64,000 nt of DNA from Dermacentor variabilis (lineage: Eukaryota; Arthropoda; Arachnida; Ixodida; Ixodidae). Each line of letters begins with the position of its first letter. The first letter of the stretch is position 1. Below, piece after piece: positions 1-9,756 of the stretch. The position numbers and the translations under genes were made by a program. The stretch spans positions 120,399,105 to 120,463,104 of the forward strand of contig NC_134572.1 in assembly GCF_050947875.1 (NCBI RefSeq). Reading direction: 5' to 3'. Under the pieces are notes generated by a model. The model was not told the origin of the DNA, did no database searches, and worked only from the letters and a program-made list of their open reading frames with translations.

Positions 1-2
1 AG

Positions 3-128
3 GGCTCTAAGAAATTTATGGAGGACTGCAACGGAGCTCTAACTGGACGTGCGATGACAAAAGACGTAGTTGAAAAATATTTAAGCATTCTGAAAGCCTT
101 GGGCACTCAGAATTATCCGACAAAATAA
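3..128 (+). CDS. Unrecognised partial reading frame at left edge
   Basis: An open frame enters from the left edge and runs 41 codons to a TAA at 126-128. The translation is protein-like in composition (it contains LTGRAMTKDVVEKYLSIL) and could be the C-terminal end of a transposase or another protein cut by the window edge. I do not recognise the family, and the frame is short enough to be chance. Confidence 0.2.
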   Translation, partial: GSKKFMEDCNGALTGRAMTKDVVEKYLSILKALGTQNYPTK

Positions 129-1784
129 TTTTACAGGGAAACACCTTCCCGATATTTCTGTGCGCCCACGGCTGTAAGAACAACTTCAATCTCGTCGGAA
201 ATATTAATTATTAGGCTCATAGTGTTAATATTTTCATTCCTAACAATAGTGTTTTTTCCTACGCTTCCTCTATAGCCAATTCATAGTGGTCAGTGCCATT
301 ACTTCGAGAGTAACAGCGGCAAGCAATATACCCCAAACGTTGTATGCCCTTGCCAACAATCTTACTGTGAACAATCCGCTTCTTCATGCTCGCTGAAGAC
401 ATACGTATTCCACAGCTAATCCGGTTAATCGGAGAGCAGTTCCGCAAACAAAAAGTAGCAGTTTCGCCACAAATGCCGAAGTACTCATGGTGAATGTGAA
501 GTATCATAGAAGTACAAGAAGTAAGGTGCGTAGTTTTATCCGACCTAAATATTGGACTGAATATGCGTTTACAAATTAAATTAACAAGCACGGTGTCAAG
601 CATGCATAGGCAAACATGAAAAGATCTAACTCAATGACCACGAGAACATGCTGGCGTGATGGAGAGCACTGACAGTGGGCCGCGAACACTTCGTGCTGAA
701 TCTACTTCGGGCGACCTGCATAGTTAGGAGCGCGGAAACATATATAGGAGCGTGAAGCCACTCGCCATGTCGGCTCGCTGTTGATGATTATTGGAGGTAA
801 ATGGCGCAAAGCTCAAAACCTGGCAGCTGTTAGCGTTCGCGCCAGCATCTAGATTACCCGGAAGATAAAGCACGTGGATCGACTATACGCTCAGACACGC
901 GGACAGCCATGCGCACCCACGGCCGGGCGAGATGCGGCGCCACGCGCTCACCTACCCTTGCCGCCTTTGCACCTGTTTGATCACGTGACCTCCAACACTG
1001 GCCGTTCGACGTTGGCGTTGATGGCGTAAATTCTACTGGCGTTTCCATACATTGGCTAGCTATCACGATAAAAGCATTTCCCTTTTTAATGTACTTAGAT
1101 AGGAGCTCCTGAGCTAAACCTTCCTCTTAGTGCAGTAAAAACAAAACCATAAAGCCAAGTTTATTGACGTACTAACAGCAATAACAGCACGGGTTATCGT
1201 AATTTAGAAAACCGAGTGCACTAATACTTATAGGTAAAACGAACAAGTGTTCTGTCAGTCCGCACCAAGTTGGAAAAAAAAGGATTGGTCCGGACACTGT
1301 CACTGAACATTTCAAGTTTGGAGCACTCACCACGGAAGGATACAACTATTTCAATAAACCCTCATGTTCGCAGACACTGCTAACCTATACAATTCTGAAT
1401 ATGCACGGCACGCCGTGATGCTGCTTCCAACCGCGAAGATTTTTTTTCTCTTCGAGCCCACGCTTCCACGTCAGAACGGAGTGCTTTTTTCTTAGGTGTC
1501 TGAAGGGGCGCTTTCCTTGTTCTTGAACTCGGAATTTTCTCTTGTGTCACAATAAAAAGAAAGTTCAGACTCTGGAATCAAGCAAACTGCCACATTTTGC
1601 TGACCCCGTTAATTTGTCCTTGTAGAGAGAGACGGCACCACAACTGCAAGCACATCGCGCGACACCGAGACCATTTGTATCGCGCAGGCGGCGGGTCATA
1701 TTACACCGGTGCTGGAGATCTTTACCATATTACACCGGGGCAATCTGTTGCAAATAGCTCGAACATATAAGTGCATCTAATATT
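129..1784. other. No recognisable gene
   Basis: AT-rich sequence with short frames on both strands and no motif I can assign. A TATA-like string (acatatatagg) lies near 738 beside a GC-richer patch at 850-1050. It could be an old promoter or LTR remnant, but nothing supports a gene. Confidence 0.5.
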
Positions 1785-2107
1785 TGTAACCACCTCGAGT
1801 TCAACAAATTCTCTATTAATCAGCATGGATTCAGAAAACAGCGATTTGAATTAACATCCCTCCTGCATTTTATAATTCAAAATAACCTTCAAACTGATTG
1901 TGTCATTCTATACTGCTCTAAAGTATTCAATCGTGTTGTTCACTCTCGGCTCAATTCAAAATTATGTGCTCTAGGACTTGACTCACAAACGCTATCTCGG
2001 CGTGGAATATCTTTTTACATTTCGTAGACAGTTAACAGTAGTAAATTCGTCTTCTCCTTCTATTTCTCACGTGACTATTGGCGTGCCACAAAGTTGTGTT
2101 TTGATGA
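1785..2107 (+). pseudogene. CR1/L2-like LINE RT fragment, 5' part of a split copy
   Basis: With frameshifts, the + strand reads as the central RT of a CR1/L2-like LINE: INQHGFRK near 1818, a degenerate motif A (VILYCSKVFNRVVHSRL, where families of this type have FLDFSKAFD) and motif B (IGVPQSCVL for GVPQGSVLGPLL) ending near 2107. The catalytic Asp context is eroded. The continuation of the same domain (about LLFLIYINDLP onward) is found near 12985 on the same strand, so this is probably the left half of one copy split by about 10.9 kb of nested insertions. It is non-functional. Confidence 0.65.
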
Positions 2108-3250
2108 TGCATGTGGTATTTTGCGGCTCAAGGGCCAGATACGGCCAAAGAGCGCAAGGTCGATGTTAATGAGGTCGCAGTAGAGGTATGAATTAAGAGA
2201 GGCAGATGTTATGCGGCTGTAAAGGGGACTAAAACAGTCGCTCAAAAGTGCATAAACCTATATGTAATAAAGTTATGCCAATGGTTAAGGATGTGTACTA
2301 CAGACTCGAAAGGTACATTGTGAAATAATGGTGATATAGTCTGAAAGAGGTAAACATTTGCAAGAAACACTACTGCCTTAACAGAGCTGTTGAAACTCAA
2401 GAGCCTGGAGGCATGTTCTATCCAATACTACTATCACAGCGGCAACCTCTGGAAAGAGAATGTGCTATGAAGTTACTGGGCCAAAAGCATGCAAGACGAC
2501 ATCATTCAGAAATCTTACGACAACTTTGGTGCCAAAGGATGGTTCTACACCAAGGAACATTACAAGATGGAGAGGGGTGTGCTGGCGGTGTGCTAGAGGA
2601 AAATGTTTCTTTCTTTCAGCTTCGGCTTCCAGACACTCCACGAGGAAGTGGATGACGGCCAGCCTCTCTCCACATCTACCACAGGTTGGAGGCTCGTTTC
2701 TAGTGAGTAAAAATTATGGGTGCCATAGCTGTGTCCTATCATGCGTCGACAAAAGGGGGCATGAGTTCGTCGTGTTTTCGTTTTGGAGGACCAGAAATCT
2801 AACCGTCGCGTAATCAAGTGAAGCGTATTCTTTGTTTCCGCGTCCCGCAAGCGTTGCCAGTGGCTTCGCAGTTCTTTCGTAAGAAACGTTTCAGATATGT
2901 GTCAGGGACAGCAGCGGTAGAAATAATAGCTTGCGATGTAGGTGATATGGCCATTTGGTCATCTAGCACCCTACCCTCGATGCCTCTATGGCCAGGTAGC
3001 CAGCATATAATCACATGCTGGACAGATATATACGCTCTGCACTGAATGGAATAGAGCAGTAATTACCGGGTTTTGTGTTTAAGGAGTGATTCCAAGGCTT
3101 TGACGGCGCTTATGGAGTCTGTAAATATTGTGTTTTGAAGTTTTCATTTATTTATATGCTTCGCAGCCGACAACAGTGCATAGAGTTCAGCCGTAAATAT
3201 AGTTGTTTCCGTGTGCAGTACACCAGATCCTGAGGATAGACCAACGGCTG
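2108..3250 (-). pseudogene. I-like LINE 3' end: RNase H C-terminus, zinc-finger tail and 3' UTR
   Basis: Read on -, from about 3240 down, the sequence contains the end of an RNase H domain (ICWLPGHRGIEGRVLDDQM near 2955-3014), a basic C-terminal region and a cysteine-rich tail, then a 3' UTR reaching about 2110. It aligns over its whole length with the better copy at 61.0-62.2 kb; both share the 3' UTR string ggccaaagagcgc. The RT domain that should lie upstream is missing, since the next recognisable part (endonuclease) starts at 3746 beyond two SINEs. Several stops and frameshifts make it non-coding. Confidence 0.75.
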
Positions 3251-3265
3251 TATAAGACACATCCT

Positions 3266-3550
3266 GCCATCTGCTAGCCGTCTGGTTAGCTCAGATGGTA
3301 GAGTGGCTGCCCCGGAAAGGCGGTGGTCCCGGTTTCGAGTCCCAGACCAGGACGAATTTTTCTTCAACTGCGAGGCTTTCCTTTCGAGGAACCCGAATGG
3401 GTTTCCTTTGCAGCAAATGCAGCGAATAGGCGGGTGTCTGATTTTCCCTCAATTAATTAATTACTTCTCTCCACCTTGCGGGTTTGCGCAGAACTGTTAC
3501 ATCAAACTCTTGCCTTTGCTTCGAGTTGTTGACAAATTCAACTTCGCCTT
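3266..3550 (+). mobile_element. tRNA-derived SINE, first monomer of a tandem dimer
   Basis: A tRNA-like head at about 3279-3355 has an A box (TTAGCTCAGATGGTAGAG), a D-arm, an anticodon-arm-like hairpin with loop CCGGAAA, and a B box (GGTTTCGAGTCCC). A tRNA-unrelated body follows (ttcgaggaacccg, aattaattaatt). The same sequence restarts at 3551, giving a 285-bp period. The head looks like a promoter for RNA polymerase III, not a working tRNA gene, because the acceptor stem is mismatched and the body is shared with the second copy. Confidence 0.75.
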
Positions 3551-3745
3551 GCCATCTGCTAGCAGCCTGGTTAGCTAAGATGGTAGAGCGTCTGCCCCGG
3601 AAAGATGGTAGTCTTGGGTTCGAGTCCCGAACCAGGACGAATTTGTCTTTAACATCGAGGCTTTTCTTTCGAGGAACCCGTATGGGTTTCCTTTGTAGCA
3701 ATTGCTACGAATAGGTGGATGGTCTTATTTTCCCTTAATTAATTT
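3551..3745 (+). mobile_element. tRNA-derived SINE, second (partial) monomer
   Basis: This unit begins with the same gccatctgctag leader as 3266, followed by A box (TTAGCTAAGATGGTAGAG) and B box (GGTTCGAGTCCC), and ends with a cccttaattaattt tail. It diverges from the first monomer by scattered substitutions, so the dimer is old. It lies inside the I-like LINE, between its endonuclease and RNase H remnants. Confidence 0.7.
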
Positions 3746-4010
3746 AATACAGTTTGTTGCAGCGCCAATAACAAAACCTGTTAGGTATGCCACAGCATCG
3801 TTTACACTGAAAGCAGAAATGTCATCTCCGCCTAATCATGTGAACTCTCAAGAAGTTCCCACTTCGCTGATTTGACATACCGTCGGGGAAAATGCGGCGA
3901 GCATGAATTTTGTTTTGCTAGGTCCAACGTTATTTGGAAGTGGTCGCTCCCAAAGGGATTCTTGAGAACAGACTGCTACAGGCACTACATTAGTGAGCTC
4001 GACACTATGC
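3746..4010 (-). pseudogene. I-like LINE ORF2 endonuclease, C-terminal fragment
   Basis: On - the sequence encodes NPFGSDHFQI (AP-endonuclease motif SDHFPI) near 3945-3975, followed by a degenerate region resembling the end of the endonuclease (VNDAVAYLTGFVIGAAT). It is the continuation of the endonuclease at 5066-5640, displaced by the TTAA-flanked element at 4011-5065. The frame is broken. Confidence 0.65.
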
Positions 4011-5065
4011 TTAAAGGTACACTAAAGGTTACTATTAAGGCAACGTGGACTGTTGAAATACCATCCCAGAAACCTCGAAACGCATGTTTCGTGCCAAGGA
4101 GAGACTTATTTTAAGAGAAAATGCGTTCTGAAGCGTCCGCGTACCTCTAGCGCAGTTCAAATCGCCCGCCCTCCGATCGAGGAGTACTGACATCATGGTC
4201 TCATAGTGACGTTGCGCCATCAGTGAGTAGAACGGCGTCCGCAGACGGCGCTACGGCTTTTCTGCGCAAAACGCGAACGCGCGGCTAGAAACATAGCCAA
4301 GACAGAGCCGACAGCAGAGCGAAAGCGGGAGTATGGTGGCTAGCGGAAGGAGAAACGCGCTACCATAAACTGGTACTTCATTCTATGACGCAAACTACGA
4401 AGCTCGTCGCAATGGACCCTGACAACGACAGATTGGCTCGCGATGGTGGACTCAAATTCAGCGATTTGAGCACTGACGAGCGCGACGTGCTGCTGAGGGC
4501 TCGCGCTGCGTACTACGACGGCGGCCTCGACACCGGCTCTCCAGAGCGGGAAAGCAACGAGGGCTTCCCACGACATCACATGGACGTGGCATTCTCGCTG
4601 TTTGTTCCAAATGAAAGTTTCGCGAGCCAGCAGAACCCCTACAGCACGACGCGATAACGAAACTACTGAAACTCCAAAGCGTGCGCGGCGCAGAGTCGAG
4701 CGCGCAGAGTCGAGCGAAAACGAAACCTTTCGACCACCCATATTACTGAAGGGTAAGGACAAAATGTTATTTTTTCTTAGAATCGAATAGACGTAGACAA
4801 GTAGCATTTTTTTCCTTCTTATAATCGAATGAAATGATATCTTTAATACGAGTAGTTGAGTATTAGCAACACAAATTATGAGGAGTGCTTTCGTCATCGG
4901 GCTAGTACCGGAATGTCGCTGGGGGGTCTCAAATCGTGTCATGCATTTACCTCAATTTCTCGGTTACTAAAGCTGTGTTCGCGATTATATTGATGTCTTA
5001 CATGTTCTAGAACATTTATCTACCACTTTAACTTGAGTTTCTGGTAACCTTTAGTGTCCCTTTAA
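4011..5065. mobile_element. TTAA-flanked terminal-inverted-repeat element (piggyBac-like, non-autonomous)
   Basis: The ends are inverted repeats: ttaaaggtacactaaaggtt at 4011-4030 (plus ac) and its near-perfect complement at 5044-5065, with one mismatch over about 22 bp. TTAA occurs at each edge (4011-4014 and 5062-5065). Removing the element and one TTAA rejoins the LINE endonuclease in frame around codons for Asp-Leu-Ser-Ile, so TTAA is best read as the target duplication. TTAA targets are typical of piggyBac-type transposons, but the inner termini do not match a canonical piggyBac end that I recognise. There is no transposase, only a short coding-like segment at 4412-4755. Confidence 0.75.
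4385..4657 (+). CDS. Short acidic reading frame inside the TTAA element
   Basis: A 90-codon frame, with a second ATG at 4412 in a better position, encodes an acidic peptide (for example LSTDERDVLLRARAAYYDGG). After a one-base frame change near 4630 an overlapping frame continues with a basic, nuclear-localisation-like stretch (PKRARRRVERAESS) and reaches a donor-like gaagggtaagga near 4748-4759. It may be a captured or residual first exon of a transposon protein. I do not recognise the family, and coding status is unproven. Confidence 0.35.
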   Translation: MTQTTKLVAMDPDNDRLARDGGLKFSDLSTDERDVLLRARAAYYDGGLDTGSPERESNEGFPRHHMDVAFSLFVPNESFASQQNPYSTTR

Positions 5066-5778
5066 GTCTATGGACAAGTAAGTTATGTGTAACGCTGTAG
5101 TACGTAGGTATTTTTTGTTCAATAAACATGCACCTGAAGAAAAAAGAAAATTTGCTATGAGGCGCCCTCGCGTGTCACAACGAGAGTCGAGCCATAAGGG
5201 GCTATGAGCGTTTAGATCCCAAACGACTGTGTATGAAGGAGGAAGTTCATCAATGAAGCTCTTAAACTGAGTACTGGAAAGCTGATAGCAAGGGTAGATG
5301 TTAATGGAACTGATTGTGACTGGCTTACCAAACAACACTGCTCGGACAGCAACTGCGTCGAGGAAATTCCGGAGTTTTATTTGCTTACATGCAACACCCT
5401 TATCGACTATTACGATCACACCCCCCACAGAGGCAACTCCGTCATCGGGATTTTTGCGGAAAGTGTCATATTGCCTTGGAAAGCTGGTCTGTGTTAATTT
5501 AAGGTGTGTTTCTTAATTGGACACACAGCACTTTTGGACTGAATTTTGGGAGGAGTTCTTTAACATCGTCATGATTGTGGAGAAGTCTTCTTACTTTCCA
5601 TTGTAATATTTGGGTATGCATAATGAGAACCAAGTTAGTGCTGTGTGTCTAGTATATAAAATTTAGGTTACAGGGCCCTTTGGCGGTCCCGCAATGCGAT
5701 GTTTCTTTTTTTTTGGAGTGGTCGAGAGATTCTCGTCGCTCCTTCGGCGCTGGTGGGGCCATTTGACTAGGAGTCGTG
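5066..5778 (-). pseudogene. I-like LINE: ORF1 C-terminus and ORF2 endonuclease N-terminal part
   Basis: Read on -, the order is: ORF1 C-terminal tail (APPAPKERRESLDHSKKK near 5690-5760), a short spacer, then ORF2 starting near 5618 with ILQWKVRRLL (families usually have IIQWNxRGL) and continuing through a degraded catalytic Glu motif to the GDFNAH-type motif, here WDLNAHSPLW, near 5195-5215. The endonuclease breaks at the TTAA element (5065) and resumes at 4010. The ORF1 part joins the ORF1 body at 11402 once the LINE at 5779-11401 is removed. Confidence 0.75.
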
Positions 5779-5885
5779 AGGCTGACACGCGGTAAAAGAA
5801 GGAGCAGAGGGGACAATGCCCCTTGTAGAGTCTGAATCACGCGGGAGAGGACAAAGGGAAGCAGGGAAAGGTAGGAGAGAGTGAA

Positions 5886-6433
5886 ATGGTGATTATCGCT
5901 GGCGACTCAAACCTGGCTGGGTGCTCAAAAGCAATTGTGGAAAGGGTGAAACAGACAAAAGGGTGGCGGTAGGGACATTTCCAGGGCGGACACTAGGTTC
6001 TGTCGTGGAGCGAGCAAAAGAAAAGCTCGCGGAAAATGCCCACGTGCGCAACCTTGTCATAGTAGCAGGCGGGCTAAATGGCGTCCTAAACCGGAAAGGG
6101 CCAGGACTAGCCTAGCGCTTGGCGTAGGGGGTGGACGACTTGCGCGAGCTATTCCCTCAGGTGCAGATCGTGCTGTGCACGGTGCCGGAGGGGCCTGTAC
6201 GTGACAGTCACGTACAAAGAGCCGTAGTGGCTGCTAATGAGGCGATATGGAAAATGAGCCGAGAGAAAGGCTTCGAGGTTGTCGAAGTAAACAGGGAAGT
6301 GAGAAGTTGTGGTGGTTTTAAACGAGACGGCATCCACTTCAATTACAGGCTGGCACGAGAAGTGGGCTGGCGACTTGGTGGTCGCGCTGTAGCTTTTTTA
6401 GGGGGCCCGCGGGCGCTCAGGAGGTCAGAGTAG
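5886..6433 (+). pseudogene. LINE ORF1, SGNH/GDSL-type hydrolase (broken)
   Basis: The ATG at 5886 opens VIIAGDSNLAGCSK, the GDS nucleophile block of SGNH hydrolases. A frameshift near 5945 moves to the frame with NLVIVAGGLNGVL (block with G-x-N, here GGLN). A stop near 6115 separates this from LRELFPQVQIVLCTVPEGP and the terminal FKRDGIHFN block carrying the Asp-x-x-His dyad near 6320-6345. SGNH domains are known in ORF1 of CR1-type LINEs, where they are thought to act as esterases on lipids. Full-length order is kept but the reading frame is not. Confidence 0.7.
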
Positions 6434-6539
6434 ATAGTAATGAAGAAGGTTCCCTAGGGGAACATCAGAAGAGCATCACGGTCGATAAGAGAATAAGGAG
6501 GAAAGCAAGAGAAAGAGCTCGCCATGCAATAGGCTACAT

Positions 6540-7052
6540 AAACATGCAGGGCGGCAGAAGAAAGGAAAAGTGGGCAGAGATTGAGGAGCCGTTACATAAA
6601 GAACAAATGGGGGTGTATGCGGTCACAGAAACGCACGCTAGAGACTCAGAAAAGCAGCCAGTTATTGAGAATTGTGTTTGGGAAGGGTGCAACAGAACTA
6701 AGTCGGAAGGAAAGGCGGGGGAGTCAAAATGCTCATCCATCAGGGAGCCAAATGAAAAAGAGTAAAAAGACAATGTCAAGAGCATCTTTGGTTATCAGGT
6801 ACAATGAGTGGGAGAGAAGCTTGGCTGGGCGTTACGTATTTGTGGACCGGAAAAAATTGCACAGAGAAGAATAAAGAGTTAGTGCAATGCATAAGCCCTG
6901 ATATTAAGGGTTTCGGGAGTGGGGCTGAAATTGTCCTATTAGGTGACATGAATGCCCACATACAGGATTTAGATGGCTATACCGACAATAAAGGGAAGTC
7001 AATGCTAGACCTTTGTGAGCAACTCAACCTCGTGATCGTGAATACGGTGCCT
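6540..7052 (+). pseudogene. LINE ORF2 AP-endonuclease, N-terminal part
   Basis: The frame encodes MGVYAVTETHARD (catalytic Glu in TETH) near 6608-6646 and VLLGDMNAHIQD (the GDxNAH motif of AP-endonuclease-type LINE endonucleases) near 6935-6970. A frameshift near 6720-6800 separates the two. The domain is cut at 7052 by the RTE insertion and resumes at 7595 with TIDYCL and GSDHKHI. It is the nicking activity used for target-primed reverse transcription in intact relatives. Confidence 0.75.
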
Positions 7053-7064
7053 AAATGTGAAGCA
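7053..7064. repeat. Target-site duplication, left copy (RTE insertion)
   Basis: The string aaatgtgaagca here is repeated exactly at 7583-7594 and brackets the RTE fragment. Confidence 0.9.
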
Positions 7065-7553
7065 TTTAGCAGGCATTCTCAGATCATGAACAGCAGGTTG
7101 CCATTATCCCTCAAGAGAAAAGTATATAATAGCTGTGTCTTACCAGTACTCACCTACGGGGCAGAAACCTGGAGGCTTACGAAAAGGGTTCTACTCAAAT
7201 TGAGGACGACGCAACGAGCTATGGAAAGAAGAATGATAGGTGTAACGTTAAGGGATAAGAAAAGAGCAGATTGGGTGAGGGAACAAACGCGAGTTAATGA
7301 CATCTTAGTTGAAATCAAGAAAAAGAAATGGGCATGGGCAGGACATGTGATGAGGAGGGAAGATAACCGACGGTCATTAAGGATTACGGACTGGATCCCA
7401 AGGGAAGGGAAGCGTAGCAGGGGGCGGCAGAAAGTTAGGTGGGCGGATGAGATTAAAAAGTTTGCAGGCATGGCATGGCCACAATTAGTACATGACCGGG
7501 GTTGTTGGAGAAGTATGGGAGAGGCCTTTGCCCTGCAGTGGGCGTAACCAGGC

Positions 7554-7582
<29 letters not shown>
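7065..7582 (+). mobile_element. 5'-truncated RTE-like LINE
   Basis: The open frame from about 7090 encodes the C-terminal end of an RTE/BovB-like RT protein: YNSCVLPVLTYGAETW, MERRMIGVTLRDKKR, WAWAGHVMRRED and RGRQKVRWADEI, ending in ALQWA. It finishes with a (GAT)n tail at 7553-7582, the short-repeat tail typical of RTE elements. It is intact over the retained part and 5' truncated, as usual for LINE insertions. Perfect 12-bp duplications flank it, so it is younger than its host LINE. Confidence 0.9.
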
Positions 7583-7584
<2 letters not shown>

Positions 7585-7594
7585 ATGTGAAGCA
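7583..7594. repeat. Target-site duplication, right copy (RTE insertion)
   Basis: Identical to 7053-7064. The host endonuclease frame resumes immediately after it. Confidence 0.9.
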
Positions 7595-8630
7595 CAAATC
7601 ACGTGGGAAGTGGGAAACCGGCAATCGACCATTGATTACTGTCTCAGGACAGAAGGAATTCATGATAAGTTGAGAGAAATGGTCATCGATGAGGACGGGT
7701 TTAACAGCATAGGGAGTGACCATAAACACATCATTTTGAAAATGGGATATGTAGTTGGGAAAGAGAGCAAGGAGAGCAAATTGGCCAGTCCAAATTTTAA
7801 CGCTGAACAAATAGCAAATATAGTCACTAGAGTTGAGGAAGAACTTTGCAAATGGCCAAGTAAAGAGTGGGAATATGCTGAGATTCTAAGTGTAATAACG
7901 ACAGAAATACAGAAAGAGAAACAACATGCTCGTTAGAAAGGAAAAAAGAAACCGAAAATCTGGTGGAACAAGGAGATACGAGAAGCAATCGCCGAACGAC
8001 AGAAAGCATCTCGAGAGCACAGCCAGGCAAAGAAGGCGCAGTTGCTGCATGATGAAGTAACCAGTAAATGGGAAATATACTGGGAGAATAGGTCCATGGT
8101 TCAAATACTGGTTCAAGCAAAAAAGAGGTGAAAGTGAACGTTGAATGTCAGAAATACGTGAGAAAAAGAAGGCCGCACCTAGAATATTTTGTAACCACAT
8201 AAAATTATTAGGCAGGAAGTCAACAACAATACAACAACATATCCTAGACGGAGATGAAAACAGACTGGAAGGAGAAGCGGCAATAAATTACACTCCAAAA
8301 GTAACGGCCGAATCTTGCCAAGGCAATGACGAGGTTGCATTTGAAGAAGAAAAAAGCACGAAAGAAACCCAAGGGGAAAAGGAGGTTGTGCTGACAAATT
8401 TAAACTGGAAGGAAGCGGAAGAGAAAATTCCTAAGCGCACAGCCACAGGGCTACACGAGGTTTCCGTTAGGCTGAGAAATGAACTAGGCCCAAGAAGTAA
8501 GGAAGCTCTGGTGAAAGCAGTGGAAAAAACTTTAAAAGATAGAAGAATACCAGACAGTTGGCGACAAAGTAGAATGAATTTAATTCATAAAGGTAAGGGG
8601 GAGAAAGAATTCGCTCGTATAGGCCGTTGA
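7595..8630 (+). pseudogene. LINE ORF2: endonuclease C-terminus and RT-proximal linker
   Basis: The frame resumes after the RTE with STIDYCLRTEGI and GSDHKHIILKMGY, the last endonuclease motifs (catalytic SDH). A stop at 7934-7936 and several frame changes follow through a Lys/Glu-rich linker. At 8430-8610 the RT N-terminal region appears (TGLHEVSVRLRNELGP, where relatives have GPDEVPVRLINELG, and RIPDSWRQSRMNLIHKGKG). The sequence is degraded between 8610 and 8750. Confidence 0.7.
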
Positions 8631-8747
8631 CCGGTAATACAGGTAATATACAGTAATATCGGTATCGGTAATATACAGGCTAGCAATGCAGGAAATCCAA
8701 TGAAAGCTTCAAGCATGGGCAGAGAATAAGCACATTTTGGGAGTCTT

Positions 8748-9333
8748 CAGAATGGCTTCAGGATAGGTAGGCGTTTGGATGATAACTTGTTTGTTCTTAC
8801 TCAGTGTATTGAAATATCAAAAGCAGAAACCACACCGTTGTATATGGCCTTTTTAGACATTACAGGAGCTTACGATAACGTAGACTGCAACATTTTGTGG
8901 GATATTCTGGAAGGGGAAGGCTTAGGCAACGATTGTATACAGCTTTTGAGAGAAATTTACTCAGAAAATACCGTTTGCGTTAAATGGGAAGGGATGAGGA
9001 GTGAGGAGAAAGTTTATATCAACAAAGGACTGAGGAAGGGGTGCCCTTTATCGCCGCTGCTGCTTATGATGTACATGGTAAGGATGGAGATGGCGCTAGA
9101 AGGAAGTAATATCGGGTTTAATCTCTCATACAAACAGGCGGGTGCAGTAATAGAGCAGCAACTCCCAGATTTATTTTATGCGAATGACATTGTGTTACAA
9201 GCTAACAAGCAAAGTGATTTGCAACGTCTAGCTAATATCTGTGGACAGGAAGGCAAAAGTATAGGTTTGAAATTTAGTGTTAGAAAATCAGGTGTTATGG
9301 TATTCAATGAAAACAGTGAACAGACAGTGGAGA
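8748..9333 (+). pseudogene. LINE RT catalytic core, copy A
   Basis: The frame encodes RT motif A (MAFLDITGAYDNVD, 8847-8885), motif B (GLRKGCPLSPLLLMMY, 9026-9072) and the motif C region, which reads LFYANDIVL near 9170-9196: the first Asp of the expected A-D-D is Asn, so the active site is lost. It ends at 9333 against a solo LTR. The segment 8840-9334 is present again as 9757-10250 with many substitutions, so the two are different LINE copies. Confidence 0.8.
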
Positions 9334-9756
9334 TGTCACGTGGTGGTGACGTTGAAGAACATAGTAGCAATACTGTGAAGGACAAAACTAACTTTTATTG
9401 GGCGAACCTGCGCCCACAAAAACAGGCTACACTTATAGCCTAACATTTGCGGCGAACACGGTCGGCGATCGTCGAAAATCTCATCAGCGGGTCAAGCGCG
9501 TCGGCTTTTATACAGCAGTCGTCGAATATTCCAGACTAATCGCTTGGACCCGCGTGTCTTCCACAAAGTTCTCCACCATTCGCGTCACGCGATGAAATCA
9601 GATACCACAAGGTTCGGCGCTAACAGACTGCGGATAGAAGCATCGATAACTTTCCAGAAACTTCCTATACATGCAGGCGCGTCCTGCGCTGTGCGATAGC
9701 GTTCGTTAAGCGGTGAAACATGGTCACCCGGAAAAGATCAACGTGCACACGTGTCA
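9334..9756 (-). mobile_element. Solo LTR (Gypsy-like), no target duplication
   Basis: The 423-bp segment begins TGTCACGTGG and ends ACACGTGTCA, the TG...CA form of an LTR. It is related along its length to the LTR at 37640-38057 in the opposite orientation (shared cgtggtggtgacgtt, agtagcaatactgtgaa and attgggcgaacct). No internal coding region is present. The bases just outside (gaga and gtat) do not match. Both flanks are RT sequence of the same LINE family but from non-adjacent positions, so this LTR joins two LINE copies. Confidence 0.8.

Noticed and set aside
3279..3355. Possible tRNA gene
   Set aside because: The cloverleaf is imperfect and the tRNA-like head is followed by a shared tRNA-unrelated body in two tandem copies, so it is a SINE.
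7154..7810. 218-codon antisense frame with a polyhistidine run
   Set aside because: The His run is the (GAT)n tail of the RTE read backwards; the sense strand carries the LINE protein.
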